A stretch of 49,894 bases of DNA from contig NZ_FOSR01000021.1 in NCBI RefSeq assembly GCF_900114325.1, positions 1 through 49,894 on the forward strand. Direction: 5' to 3'. The notes beneath the pieces were generated by a model that ran no database searches, was not told the DNA's origin, and was given only the letters and a program-made list of their open reading frames with translations. The position numbers and the translations under genes are program-made. Source of the stretch: Rhodanobacter glycinis (GTDB taxonomy: Bacteria; Pseudomonadota; Gammaproteobacteria; Xanthomonadales; Rhodanobacteraceae). Position 1 is the stretch's first letter. Each line of letters starts with the position of its first letter. Below are positions 7,948 to 15,638 of the stretch, in pieces.

Positions 7948-9441
7948 TCAGGCCTCGCCCAGCATCTGACCCAACCATCGCCGCATCGCGCCTGCGTGGT
8001 CGGCGTCGACCACCGCGGCCAGATAGCCGTCCGGACGCAGCAGCGCCCAACTGCCTTGCGGAAACGCCCAGGCGGCCTGGAAGTGGCCGTGCGGGTCGGC
8101 CAGCTCGCCGTCGCCGCCCACCACGAAGCGCTTGAGCTGCGGGTGCGGCGCGATGGCGTCGGCGTCGGCCGCATGGCCCAGTGCGGTCCAGTGGGTACCG
8201 GCCAGCAGCTCGAACAGGCGCACCGGCGTGCCGTCGGCCGCGCGCACCAGCGGGGCGTCAGGGGCGCGGTCGCCGGCGCGCAGTCCCTCGTGGCGCGCCG
8301 GTGCTTCCAGGTTCAGCGGCGAGCCGCGGTAGCCCACGTCGAGTTGGCGCGTGGCGCGGCTGCGCTTCAGTTCACCGCGCTTGGCAGCCTCCAGCAGCGA
8401 GGTGGACAGGCCCAGCATGTCGGCCGCGACGGGCCGGCGTTCGGCTTCGTAGCTGTCGAGCAGGGCGTCGGGGGCGCCGGCCAGCACCGCGGCCAGCTTC
8501 CAGCCCAGGTTGCAGGCATCCTGCACGCTGGTGTTCAGGCCCTGGCCACCTGTGGGCGGGTGCACGTGGGCGGCGTCGCCAGCCAGGAACACCCGGCCTG
8601 TCCGGTAGCGTGCGGCCAGCCGTGCGCTCATGCGGTAGACCGAGGCCCAGTGCACGGCCTGCAGCGTGATCGCGCTACGACCGCTGCGCTGGGCCAGCAA
8701 CGCCTGCAGCGCCGGCAGCGAGATGTCCACCTCGCCTTCCGGCGGTACCGGCGTCTGCAGCTGGAAGAGCTCGGTGCCGGCCAACGGGCATAGCGCGAGC
8801 TGGCGCGCCGGATCGTCGCTGCCGAAGCGGTGCCAGGCATCGCGGGACAAGCCTTCAAGCGTGAGGTCGGCCACCAGCGCGCGCATGCCCAGGTCGTGGC
8901 CGGGGAATGCCACGTCCAGCAGCTGGCGCACGGTGCTGCGGCCGCCGTCGCAACCCACCAGGTAGCGCGCACGTAGCGTGCGCTTGCGGTGCGCATCGCG
9001 CAGCGTGGCGTCCACGCCGTGCGCGTCCTGCGCCAGCGCCAGCAGCTCGCAACCGCCCTGCACCGTGTGGCCGAGCGCGGCGAGGCGCTCGCGCAGGATG
9101 CGTTCGGTAATCCATTGCGGGCACATCCACGGCTGGGCGTAGGGCTCCGCCGGGGTGGGGCTGGCGTCGCCCAGCGGGCTGTCCACATGGCTGCCGTCGG
9201 CGCGGTGTTCGCGCAGCTGCGGGTAGGGTCCGCCGGCGGCCAGCACCGCAGGCAGCACGCCAAGATCCTCGAACACCTCCAGCGTGCGCGGCTGCAAGCC
9301 CTTGCCGCGCGAGCCGGGGAAGGGCGTGGCGAGCTTGTCCACCACGGCGAAGGCCACGCCGCGACGGGCCAGCTCGATGGCCAGGGTGAGGCCGGCGGCG
9401 CCCGCGCCGCAGACCAGTACGTCGATGTCGGAACGACTCAT
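7948..9441 (-). CDS. FAD-dependent aromatic monooxygenase
   Basis: The 497-residue protein is a class A flavoprotein monooxygenase (PHBH/PheA/MhpA type). It has the N-terminal dinucleotide motif VLVCGAGAAGL (about residues 7-17), a DG-type segment around YLVGCDGGRSTVR, and the FAD motif GRVFLAGDAAHVHPPTGGQG. The C-terminal thioredoxin-like domain typical of phenol-hydroxylase relatives is suggested by GDRAPDAPLVRAADG. The enzyme would hydroxylate an aromatic or polyketide-like substrate with NAD(P)H and oxygen; the substrate is unknown. It is transcribed divergently from a marR gene only 46 bases away, a standard arrangement for ligand-induced detoxification or catabolism. Confidence 0.9.
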   Translation of the reverse strand: MSRSDIDVLVCGAGAAGLTLAIELARRGVAFAVVDKLATPFPGSRGKGLQPRTLEVFEDLGVLPAVLAAGGPYPQLREHRADGSHVDSPLGDASPTPAEPYAQPWMCPQWITERILRERLAALGHTVQGGCELLALAQDAHGVDATLRDAHRKRTLRARYLVGCDGGRSTVRQLLDVAFPGHDLGMRALVADLTLEGLSRDAWHRFGSDDPARQLALCPLAGTELFQLQTPVPPEGEVDISLPALQALLAQRSGRSAITLQAVHWASVYRMSARLAARYRTGRVFLAGDAAHVHPPTGGQGLNTSVQDACNLGWKLAAVLAGAPDALLDSYEAERRPVAADMLGLSTSLLEAAKRGELKRSRATRQLDVGYRGSPLNLEAPARHEGLRAGDRAPDAPLVRAADGTPVRLFELLAGTHWTALGHAADADAIAPHPQLKRFVVGGDGELADPHGHFQAAWAFPQGSWALLRPDGYLAAVVDADHAGAMRRWLGQMLGEA

Positions 9442-9455
9442 GCGTGTCTCCAGAT

Positions 9456-9472
9456 ATGTGTAAAATGCAAGC
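9456..9472. promoter_or_regulatory. Candidate MarR half-conserved operator
   Basis: ATGTGTAAAATGCAAGC lies between the divergent monooxygenase and marR genes. It matches the perfect dyad at 9504-9520 over most positions (ATGTG-A, TGCA), and their starts are 48 bases apart. It would overlap the promoter of either gene. Confidence 0.4.
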
Positions 9473-9487
9473 AGTTGGAGGCATGCT

Positions 9488-9982
9488 ATGACCACGAAGA
9501 AAAATGTGCAACATGCACATATATCGCCACGCACCCGCGCGCTGCACGATGCACTGCTCAAGATGGGCAGCGTGTTCAACCGCCCCGACGTGGACGAGCG
9601 CATGGTGCGCGCGGCCGGCATTCCGCTGGAGGGCGCGCTGTTTCCGCTGCTGACCATGGTCGAGCGCTTCGGCCCGATCGGCATCGTGGAGCTGGCCAAC
9701 CGCGGCGGCCGCGACTACACCACGGTGAGCCGCCAGGTGAGCCGGCTGGAGGCCCAGGGCCTGGTGACGCGCCGCGCCGACGCGCGCGATGCGCGGGTAC
9801 GCGCCGTGGTGGTCACCTCCCGTGGCAAGGCCATGACCGACGCGCTCGATGCCGCCCGCGAGCGTGCCGCGCAGGCCTTGTTCGCCAGCTGGAAGCCGGC
9901 CGACGTGGATACCCTGGTGCGCCTGGTGCAGCGTTTCGCCGCCGACCTGGAAGCGCATTCCGTGCCGGACGAGGCGAGCTGA
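9488..9982 (+). CDS. MarR family transcriptional regulator of the adjacent monooxygenase
   Basis: The 164-residue protein shows the MarR winged helix: the recognition segment GRDYTTVSRQVSRLEAQGLV and the wing ARDARVRAVVVTSRGK. A GGAGG site six bases before ATG fixes the start. The divergent arrangement with the flavin monooxygenase (46-base spacer) indicates that it represses that gene and itself. A perfect 17-base dyad lies inside its own first codons (9504-9520), and a related site lies in the spacer. The inducing ligand is not evident. Confidence 0.9.
   Translation: MTTKKNVQHAHISPRTRALHDALLKMGSVFNRPDVDERMVRAAGIPLEGALFPLLTMVERFGPIGIVELANRGGRDYTTVSRQVSRLEAQGLVTRRADARDARVRAVVVTSRGKAMTDALDAARERAAQALFASWKPADVDTLVRLVQRFAADLEAHSVPDEAS
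9504..9520. promoter_or_regulatory. Perfect dyad inside the marR 5' coding region
   Basis: ATGTGCA-ACA-TGCACAT is a perfect inverted repeat with seven-base arms starting 16 bases after the marR start codon. Encoding residues NVQHAH, it could serve as a downstream roadblock operator for MarR. Confidence 0.5.
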
Positions 9983-10088
9983 CACATACCGTTTTGTGCG
10001 GCGGGGCGCGGCGTGTGCCGTGGCGGGCGAGCGCGGCGCGCCCCAGGGTGAGCCCCCTTGCCACGCCCCTCGGGGCGCGTGAGGCCAC

Positions 10089-10129
10089 GGCGCCATTCCC
10101 TCCCCAGCAAGGCAGGGCGGGATGGCGCC
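10089..10129. terminator. Hairpin between convergent genes
   Basis: GGCGCCATTCCC (10089-10100) pairs with GGGATGGCGCC (10119-10129), with one bulged base, between the converging marR and XRE genes. It is suited to work in both directions, but no clear T-run follows. Confidence 0.45.
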
Positions 10130-10136
10130 TCCGGCG

Positions 10137-10940
10137 TCAGGCGTCGCCGGCCAACTCGCGTAGCTGCGCGGCAGTATCGGCGTCGGCGGGGAGGAAGGCT
10201 TCCAGCGCCAGTTCGGCCAGGGTCACCTCCACCGGTGTGCCGAATACCGTGGTGGTGCTGAGCATGGACAGCACGCGGCCGCCCAGTTCCAGCTGCATGG
10301 GCACGGCGATGCCGCCGCTGGCGGCATCGCCGTGCCCCTCGCCGGGTGCGGGCAGGGCCTGCAGTTCGCGCAGCAGGGCGATCAGGGCGGGATCGAAGCA
10401 GGCGTCGATCTGCTGGCGCAGGCGGTGCAACAGGTGGGCGCGCCATTGGCCGAGATTGCGGATGCGTGGCGCCAGGCCTTGCGGGTGCAGGCTCAGCCGC
10501 AGCACGTTCACCGGCGGCGCCAGCAGCGCCGGCGCCACGCCGTGCAGCAGGCGCAGCGTGGCCTGGTTGCTGGCCACCAGCTGCCAGTAGCGGTCCACCG
10601 CCAGGGCGGGAAAGGGTTCCATGCCGGCCAGCAGTTGGTCGATGGTGGCGCGCGCCGCGGCCAGCGCGGGGTCGTCCAGCGCGCGCTCGCGGAACGCCGG
10701 CGCGAAGCCGGCCGCCACCAGCAGCGCATTGCGCTCGCGCAGGGGAATGTCCAGGTACTGCGCCAGGTGCAGGATCATGTCGCGGCTGGGCTGCGAGCGG
10801 CCGGACTCCACGAAGCTCAGGTGCCGGGTGGAGATCTCCGCCTCGGCGGCCAGCTGCAGTTGCGACAGCCGGCGATGCCGGCGCCACTCGCGCAGCAGAT
10901 CTCCCACCGGTCGCATGTCTGGCTGGGCCTGAGCATTCAT
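10137..10940 (-). CDS. XRE family regulator with MmyB-like ligand domain
   Basis: The 267-residue protein starts with a lambda-repressor-type helix-turn-helix (residues about 10-70: LLREWRRHRRLSQLQLAAEA, then HLSFVESGRSQPS). It continues with an MmyB-like domain (about 95-265) containing the DRYWQLVASNQATLRLL pattern. Members of this family (helix-turn-helix plus MmyB) regulate neighbouring stress or secondary-metabolism genes, and the MmyB domain is thought to bind a small molecule such as a fatty acid. The start at 10940 fits the family N-terminus. It is divergent from a small VOC protein gene, which is its most likely target. Confidence 0.85.
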   Translation of the reverse strand: MNAQAQPDMRPVGDLLREWRRHRRLSQLQLAAEAEISTRHLSFVESGRSQPSRDMILHLAQYLDIPLRERNALLVAAGFAPAFRERALDDPALAAARATIDQLLAGMEPFPALAVDRYWQLVASNQATLRLLHGVAPALLAPPVNVLRLSLHPQGLAPRIRNLGQWRAHLLHRLRQQIDACFDPALIALLRELQALPAPGEGHGDAASGGIAVPMQLELGGRVLSMLSTTTVFGTPVEVTLAELALEAFLPADADTAAQLRELAGDA

Positions 10941-11132
10941 ACGAGCAGCATGCCAGCTTTGCGCCGCGTGCCCGTGTGCCGGAGGTTGGGGGCGCACGAT
11001 ATGTGCGCGCACGGCGCGCGAGACGTTCCGCTACTGGGTAGTTGCACCGATGACGCCGCAGTATCCAAGGCAGTGGCGATGGCGTGCACGCACATGTCAT
11101 GGTGGCGTCTTACCCATGAAAGCGGAGACGAC

Positions 11133-11483
11133 ATGCAGGTCAAGCGGATCATTGCCAACATGCCCGCGGCAGAGCCGGCGGGGGTGGATGCGTTCTACCG
11201 GGGCGTGCTGGGGTTGGAGCTTGCGATGGATCACGGTTGGATCCGCACCTATGCGGGTGCCGAGCGCATGACGGTGCAGGTGAGCTTTGCCAGCGAGGGC
11301 GGCTCGGGCACGCCGGTGCCGGAGCTGTCGATCGAGGTGGATAATCTGGACGAGGCGTTGCGCCGCGTGCAGGCCGCCGGGATCGCGCTGGTCTACGGGC
11401 CGGCCGAAGAGCCTTGGGGTGTGCGTCGCTTTTATGTGCGCGATCCGTTGGGCCGACTGGTGAACATCCTGCAACATGCCTGA
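11133..11483 (+). CDS. VOC (glyoxalase/bleomycin resistance) family protein
   Basis: The 116-residue protein has the two beta-alpha-beta-beta-beta modules of the VOC superfamily: MQVKRIIANMPA with YRGVLGLELAMD, then LSIEVDNLDEALRRVQAAG and GVRRFYVRDPLGRLVNI. The metal and substrate residues are not certain, so it may be a glyoxalase-like lyase, a dioxygenase or a drug-binding protein. A GGAGA site precedes the ATG. The XRE/MmyB regulator gene is divergent across about 190 bases. Confidence 0.85.
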   Translation: MQVKRIIANMPAAEPAGVDAFYRGVLGLELAMDHGWIRTYAGAERMTVQVSFASEGGSGTPVPELSIEVDNLDEALRRVQAAGIALVYGPAEEPWGVRRFYVRDPLGRLVNILQHA

Positions 11484-11633
11484 GCACGTGGTTGCCGCGT
11501 GGCGCGGCAGTTAGCCGTGCGTGAGCGTTTGCGCGGGCCAGCTGGCACGCGATGGTCATTGGCGTTGGCGGCTGCCACCCGAGCGGGTGCAGGCGCACAT
11601 GGGGGAGGGAGGCTGACGGCAGGAAGCCCCCAT

Positions 11634-11667
11634 CCCCGCCCAACCCTGCGCGCAGATGTGGGCGGGG
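11634..11667. terminator. GC-rich hairpin between convergent genes
   Basis: CCCCGCCC (11634-11641) pairs with GGGCGGGG (11660-11667), between the VOC gene and the converging hydrolase gene. There is no T-run, so termination is a guess. Confidence 0.3.
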
Positions 11668-11685
11668 GCGTAGCACTTCTTCGCG

Positions 11686-12507
11686 TCAGGATGCCGCGGT
11701 TTCGCCGATGAAGGCTTCGATGTCGGCCACGATGCGCTCGAAGTGGGTGTGGTACAGGCCGTGCGGGGCGCCGGCATATTCCAGATAGCGGGTGCCTTGC
11801 ACCAGCGCAGCCAAGGCTCGGCCCTGCTGCACCGGCTCGCTGGCGTCGCGGTCGCCATGGATCACCAGCAAGGGCAGCTCCAGCGCCGCCAGTTCGGCGC
11901 GCTGGTCCACGCGCTTGGCGCGGAAGCATTCCACCAGTGCTTGCAGCGAGGCGTCCAGGATGCAGTCGATGGTGTAGCGCACGTATTCGGGCGTGGTGCC
12001 GGTATCGGCAGGCAGGAAGAAATCGTCGGCATTGGCGGCCAGCCACTGCGGCAGGTCGCGGGCGATGGCGGCCACGGCCAGCTCGGTGGTGGCCTCGTCC
12101 ATGCTCCACGGCGCGCGGCTGCCCTCGACATAGCTGGGCGCCACCGGGGCCAGGAACACCACCCGCGCGAAGCGGCTGCTGCCGTGGCGTGCCAGCATGC
12201 GGGTGCATTCGCCGCTGGCCATGGAGTGGGTCACCACGATGGCATCGCGCAGGTCCAGGTGCTCGGCCAGTTCGGCCAGGTCGTCGGCCAGGCGGTCGAG
12301 CTGGTAGCCGTGGCCAGGGTCGTCGGAGCGGCCATGACCGCGTCGGTCCAGCGCGATGCAGCGAAAGCCGCGCGCCTGGAAGTGCAGCATGTAGCGGCCC
12401 CATGCGCGCGAATCCATCGCCCAGGAGGCGGCGAACAGGATCGGCTGGCCGTGGCCGGCGTCGCGGTAGAACAGCGTGGTGCCATCGGAAGTGATGAACT
12501 GGCTCAT
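11686..12507 (-). CDS. Alpha/beta hydrolase (chloroperoxidase/arylesterase-like)
   Basis: The 273-residue protein has the alpha/beta hydrolase fold. Features are the start MSQFITSDGTTLFYRD, DRRGHGRSDDP, a nucleophile elbow THSMASGE (Ser95), the acid-bearing VIHGDRDASEP and the final His in YAGAPHGLYHTH. It most resembles the non-haem chloroperoxidase/aryl esterase branch, where the elbow is normally GHSMGGGE. Here the first Gly is Thr and a later Gly is Ala, which may narrow the elbow. An AAGGAG site precedes the ATG. The upstream SnoaL-like gene ends 47 bases earlier on the same strand, so co-transcription is likely. The substrate is unknown. Confidence 0.85.
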   Translation of the reverse strand: MSQFITSDGTTLFYRDAGHGQPILFAASWAMDSRAWGRYMLHFQARGFRCIALDRRGHGRSDDPGHGYQLDRLADDLAELAEHLDLRDAIVVTHSMASGECTRMLARHGSSRFARVVFLAPVAPSYVEGSRAPWSMDEATTELAVAAIARDLPQWLAANADDFFLPADTGTTPEYVRYTIDCILDASLQALVECFRAKRVDQRAELAALELPLLVIHGDRDASEPVQQGRALAALVQGTRYLEYAGAPHGLYHTHFERIVADIEAFIGETAAS

Positions 12508-12554
12508 GGAAGTGCTCCTTGATAATGGAAAAGACGTAGTGGCGCCGGGCCGAT

Positions 12555-12920
12555 TCAGGTGGCCTGCGGCACCTTGTCGAGAAAGCCGTGTACGCGATGG
12601 ATCAGGCCCTGGTCGAGCTCTGCCACGTCGAAACCGGCGACCGGCGTCTCGCCGTTGGGTGCGCGCAGCAGCCAGCGGAAACGCACGATGTCGTGATGTG
12701 CGTCCACCGCGCCATCCAGCTCGAAGCGGTAGTCGGGGAACATGCCCTGCACTGCGGCGATGGTGGCCTCGATGCCTTGCCAGCCCTGCACTTGCACCAT
12801 CGGGTCGGTGTAGCGGGCGTGCTCGGTCCAGACCTGTTCGACCAGCGCGCGGCGGCGCAGCGGGTCGATCTCGTTCCAGCTGCGCAGGTAGGTGTGGACC
12901 AGGTCGTTGGTGGCGTGCAT
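12555..12920 (-). CDS. SnoaL-like / NTF2-fold protein
   Basis: The 121-residue protein has the NTF2-like cone fold pattern of the SnoaL-like family: an N-terminal helix (LVHTYLRSWNEID), WTEHARYTDPMVQVQG, and strands ending HRVHGFLDKV. Such proteins are small cyclases, isomerases or binding proteins. The His/Asp pocket residues are consistent with catalysis but not specific. It is the first gene of a likely two-gene unit with the alpha/beta hydrolase and is divergent from a VOC gene. Confidence 0.8.
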   Translation of the reverse strand: MHATNDLVHTYLRSWNEIDPLRRRALVEQVWTEHARYTDPMVQVQGWQGIEATIAAVQGMFPDYRFELDGAVDAHHDIVRFRWLLRAPNGETPVAGFDVAELDQGLIHRVHGFLDKVPQAT

Positions 12921-13073
12921 GGTGGTGCTCCGTGGTGTGTGTGGGCACAGCTTGCGGCGCCGGCTGCGGCGGGGCGATTACCTGGCAGGTAATGGGCCGC
13001 GCCGGTGCGGTCGATGTCGATCCGGGAGACCCCGGTTCGTCGTGTCTACACCTATAACCCGAAGGAGTTCGCT

Positions 13074-13487
13074 ATGACCCGCATGATTTTCGTCAACCTC
13101 CCCGTCGCCGACCTGCCTGCCTCGATGGCGTTCTACGAGGCCCTGGGCTTCACCAACAACCCGCAATTCACCGACGCCACCGCGGCCTGCATGGTGTGGA
13201 GCGAGTCCATCTACGTGATGCTGCTGACGCACGCCAAGTGGCGTGGCTTCACCGATCGTGCCATTCCGCCGTCCACTTCGAGCGAGGTGTCATTGGCACT
13301 GGCGCTGGACAGCCGCGAGGCAGTGGACGCCATGCTTGCGGCTGCCGCAGCCCACGGTGGCACCGCCGACATCAACCCCGTGCAGGACATGGACTTCATG
13401 TACGGCCGTGACCTTACCGACCCGGATGGCCATGTGTGGGGCCCGTTCTGGATGGACATGGCGGCGATGCCCGCGAACGCGGCGTGA
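13074..13487 (+). CDS. VOC family protein
   Basis: The 137-residue protein starts MTRMIFVNLPVADLPASM and contains EALGFTNNPQF and the C-terminal DPDGHVWGPFWMD typical of VOC proteins related to glyoxalase/extradiol enzymes. A GAAGGAG site lies seven bases before the ATG, so the start is secure. It is divergent from the SnoaL-like gene. The substrate is unknown; a role in lactoylglutathione-type or extradiol chemistry is possible. Confidence 0.85.
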   Translation: MTRMIFVNLPVADLPASMAFYEALGFTNNPQFTDATAACMVWSESIYVMLLTHAKWRGFTDRAIPPSTSSEVSLALALDSREAVDAMLAAAAAHGGTADINPVQDMDFMYGRDLTDPDGHVWGPFWMDMAAMPANAA

Positions 13488-13663
13488 TGCCGGGCGCGTG
13501 ACGCCGTAGGGCGTCGATCGGCTGGCCTGCCGCTTTCGTCATTTCCGCGCGGGGCTTTCCCCTGGCCGGTGGGCGCGGGTTCGGAGCTCCCCCCCCCACG
13601 CCAGGCACGACAGGATCGCCGGAGTACGATGCTCGCTTCCTCCCGCGGGCCAAGGGGCGCACC

Positions 13664-13867
13664 TTGAATGCATCGACACTGTTGTGGGGCATGCTGTTTG
13701 GCTCGATCGGGCTGGGGTTCTCCATCTATGGCAAGAAGCAGCAGGCGATCGTGCCGCTGCTCTGCGGCGTAGCCTTGATGGTGTTTCCGTATTTCGTGAG
13801 CGGTACGGCGTGGCTGGTCATCATTGGGATTGCGCTGATGGCGGTGCCGTATTTCGTGAAGGTCTGA
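13664..13867 (+). CDS. Small hydrophobic membrane protein
   Basis: The 67-residue protein is almost entirely hydrophobic, with three likely membrane segments: MLFGSIGLGFSIYG, AIVPLLCGVALMVFPYFV and AWLVIIGIALMAVPYFV. The second and third segments share the pattern ALMxxPYFV, suggesting an internal duplication. Similar unnamed proteins are common in Xanthomonadales. No operon partner is evident and the function is unknown. Confidence 0.65.
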   Translation: MNASTLLWGMLFGSIGLGFSIYGKKQQAIVPLLCGVALMVFPYFVSGTAWLVIIGIALMAVPYFVKV

Positions 13868-13959
13868 AGAGACCCCACACAGCGGCGCACATGCGCGGCA
13901 CCGGAAGCGGGTCGAGCCTCGCAGCGCCGAACCGGGATCATCCCTGCAGGAGAATGACG

Positions 13960-14166
13960 ATGAACGACAGATTGAATGACCAGGCTGTCATCCAGCAGTC
14001 CTACGAAGCGGTGGTCGACAAGTTGTATGGCGTCTTCAATGCGGCGTACATCCTGGCGTTGGCAAACCACGATGACCAGGGCAAGACCCATGCGGAGAGT
14101 GCCTTCAGCAGCGGACTTTTGCTTGCCCGCCAGGCAAGGGATCGCGCCATCGCGCTACTGCCTTAG
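13960..14166 (+). CDS. Small hypothetical soluble protein
   Basis: The 68-residue protein (MNDRLNDQAVIQQSYEAVVD...) is predicted mostly helical and polar, without membrane segments or a known motif. An AGGAG site seven bases before the ATG at 13960 supports this start over the one six bases upstream. It follows the small membrane protein by about 90 bases. Function unknown. Confidence 0.55.
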   Translation: MNDRLNDQAVIQQSYEAVVDKLYGVFNAAYILALANHDDQGKTHAESAFSSGLLLARQARDRAIALLP

Positions 14167-14249
14167 GGAAGGTCTGATGTTGTTCGCCTTCCCAGCGGCA
14201 CTCAACGGCCGAAGGGCCGATCAAGCTGGCACCCGTTCCACCGGCGCGA

Positions 14250-14873
14250 TCAGTAGCCGATCGTGAAGCGCTGGCGCGAGTGTGCCGGTTGTTCCAGCTC
14301 GTCCACCAAGGCCATCGCGTAATCCTCGAACGAGACACTGCTGCCATGCGCGTTCGACAGCAGCAGGTCGGTGCCGAGGCGGAAATGACCGGTTCGCTCG
14401 CCGGGAGTGAAGCTCAGCGGTGGCGAAAGGAATGTCCAGTCCAGTTCGGTTTCGGCGCGCAATAGATCGAGGAAATCGCAGCCTGCCGCTGCTTCCTGCC
14501 GGTATGCCTCCGGGAAGTTCGGGATGTCGATCAGCTTCAGGCCCAGCGGAAATTCGCCCAGCGCGACTTCGAGACCGCCCGCACCACCGACGACGAGGTA
14601 GCGGCCTACGCCGGATGCGCGCACCGTCGAGATCAGCGTGGCGGGATCGCCCGCGGCGAAATGGACCGAACTGATGACGGCATCATGGCCTGCCAGCAGG
14701 GATGCGATGCCGGGCTTGTCGAAGACGTCACCGGATTTCGCCTCGACACCCGGCAGCGAAGGCACGCGGGTCGCGTCACGAACGATGGCAGTGACCGTAT
14801 GCCCGCGTCGGACGAGTTCGGCGAGGATGCGCGAGCCGGCATTGCCGGTGGCACCGATGAGAGCGACATGCAT
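14250..14873 (-). CDS. NAD(P)-binding reductase (NmrA/YwnB-like)
   Basis: The 207-residue protein begins with the atypical-SDR nucleotide motif GATGNAGSRI (about residues 7-16) and has the SGDVFD segment after the second strand. It belongs to the NAD(P)H-binding family related to YwnB, flavin reductase BLVRB and NmrA, and lacks the classical YxxxK. These proteins reduce small substrates or sense the NADPH state. It is divergent from an HxlR regulator, a pairing seen repeatedly in bacteria, which suggests redox- or aldehyde-dependent control. Confidence 0.85.
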   Translation of the reverse strand: MHVALIGATGNAGSRILAELVRRGHTVTAIVRDATRVPSLPGVEAKSGDVFDKPGIASLLAGHDAVISSVHFAAGDPATLISTVRASGVGRYLVVGGAGGLEVALGEFPLGLKLIDIPNFPEAYRQEAAAGCDFLDLLRAETELDWTFLSPPLSFTPGERTGHFRLGTDLLLSNAHGSSVSFEDYAMALVDELEQPAHSRQRFTIGY

Positions 14874-14911
14874 GAGGGTTTCCTCTTGTGGTTTCTAAAA
14901 GTTATTAGGTG

Positions 14912-14927
14912 CCAAGATATCTATTGG
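14912..14927. promoter_or_regulatory. Candidate HxlR operator
   Basis: CCAAGATATCTATTGG is a dyad with CCAA/TTGG arms around an AGATATCT core, centred in the 102-base spacer between the reductase and hxlR-type genes. Wider imperfect arms (AGGTGCC and GGCACTT) flank it at 14907 and 14937. The spacer is AT-rich, as expected for two promoters. Confidence 0.4.
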
Positions 14928-14975
14928 TGTAAAGAAGGCACTTGATGCTTACCTGGTCACTTCAAGGAAACCGCG

Positions 14976-15347
14976 ATGATCATTGGCGACCCGTATTCCC
15001 GTGACTGTCCGACACGGAAAGTGCTGGATCGCATCGCCGACAAATGGGCGGTGCTGGTGCTTGGTCTGTTGATGGGCGGCCCGATGCGCTTCAACCAGTT
15101 GCGCCGAACGGTCGACGGCATTTCCCAGAAGATGCTTTCGCAGACGCTCAAGAGCCTGGAGCGCGATGGCCTGGTCAGCCGCAAGGCCTTCGCGACGGTG
15201 CCCGTCACGGTCGAGTACGCCATCACGCCGCTGGGCCAGACATTGGCCGATACGGTGGACGCACTGCGCGTCTGGGCGGAAACCCACATGGAAGCGGTGA
15301 CGGCCCATCAGCAACGCTACGATGCGGGTGCGGCGTCCGGCGCGTGA
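14976..15347 (+). CDS. HxlR family transcriptional regulator
   Basis: The 123-residue protein contains the HxlR winged helix: CPTRKVLDRIADKWAVLVL, then GPMRFNQLRRTVDGISQKML, TLKSLERDGLVSRK and a wing VPVTVEYAITPLG. The Cys at residue 11, just before the helix, is the usual redox or electrophile-sensing position in this family (as in YodB/HypR-type proteins). It is divergent from the NAD(P)-binding reductase, its likely target. A hairpin follows directly. Confidence 0.9.
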   Translation: MIIGDPYSRDCPTRKVLDRIADKWAVLVLGLLMGGPMRFNQLRRTVDGISQKMLSQTLKSLERDGLVSRKAFATVPVTVEYAITPLGQTLADTVDALRVWAETHMEAVTAHQQRYDAGAASGA

Positions 15348-15353
15348 GGCGAA

Positions 15354-15395
15354 AAACCGGCTCGATTCCGCTTCTGCGGGAGCCTCCGCCGGTTT
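15354..15395 (+). terminator. Nested hairpin terminator after the hxlR-type gene
   Basis: AAACCGGC (15354-15361) pairs with GCCGGTTT (15388-15395), and an inner stem CCGC/GCGG sits inside. It starts seven bases after the stop codon and ends in a short T-run. The rest of the gap to 15638 holds no gene I can support. Confidence 0.55.
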
Positions 15396-15638
15396 CACCG
15401 CGATTGCAGGGCCGCCGCCGTCGGCGTGACGCGTGGCCGGCATGCTTGCCCAGTCCATTTTCCCTGGCGGATGCCGGCGAACGTATCCGTTTCGCAGATC
15501 CGGTGAGCGCGTCAGGCTGCCCGTCGGGACGTTCCGGATTTCTTGCTGGCGGGCATTTGTAGTATTACTGCTGCTCCGCCGGTAGGTGCGTGATCCGCAC
15601 CGTGTGCGCAGAGACGGCGAAATCCCCGGAGAAAACGC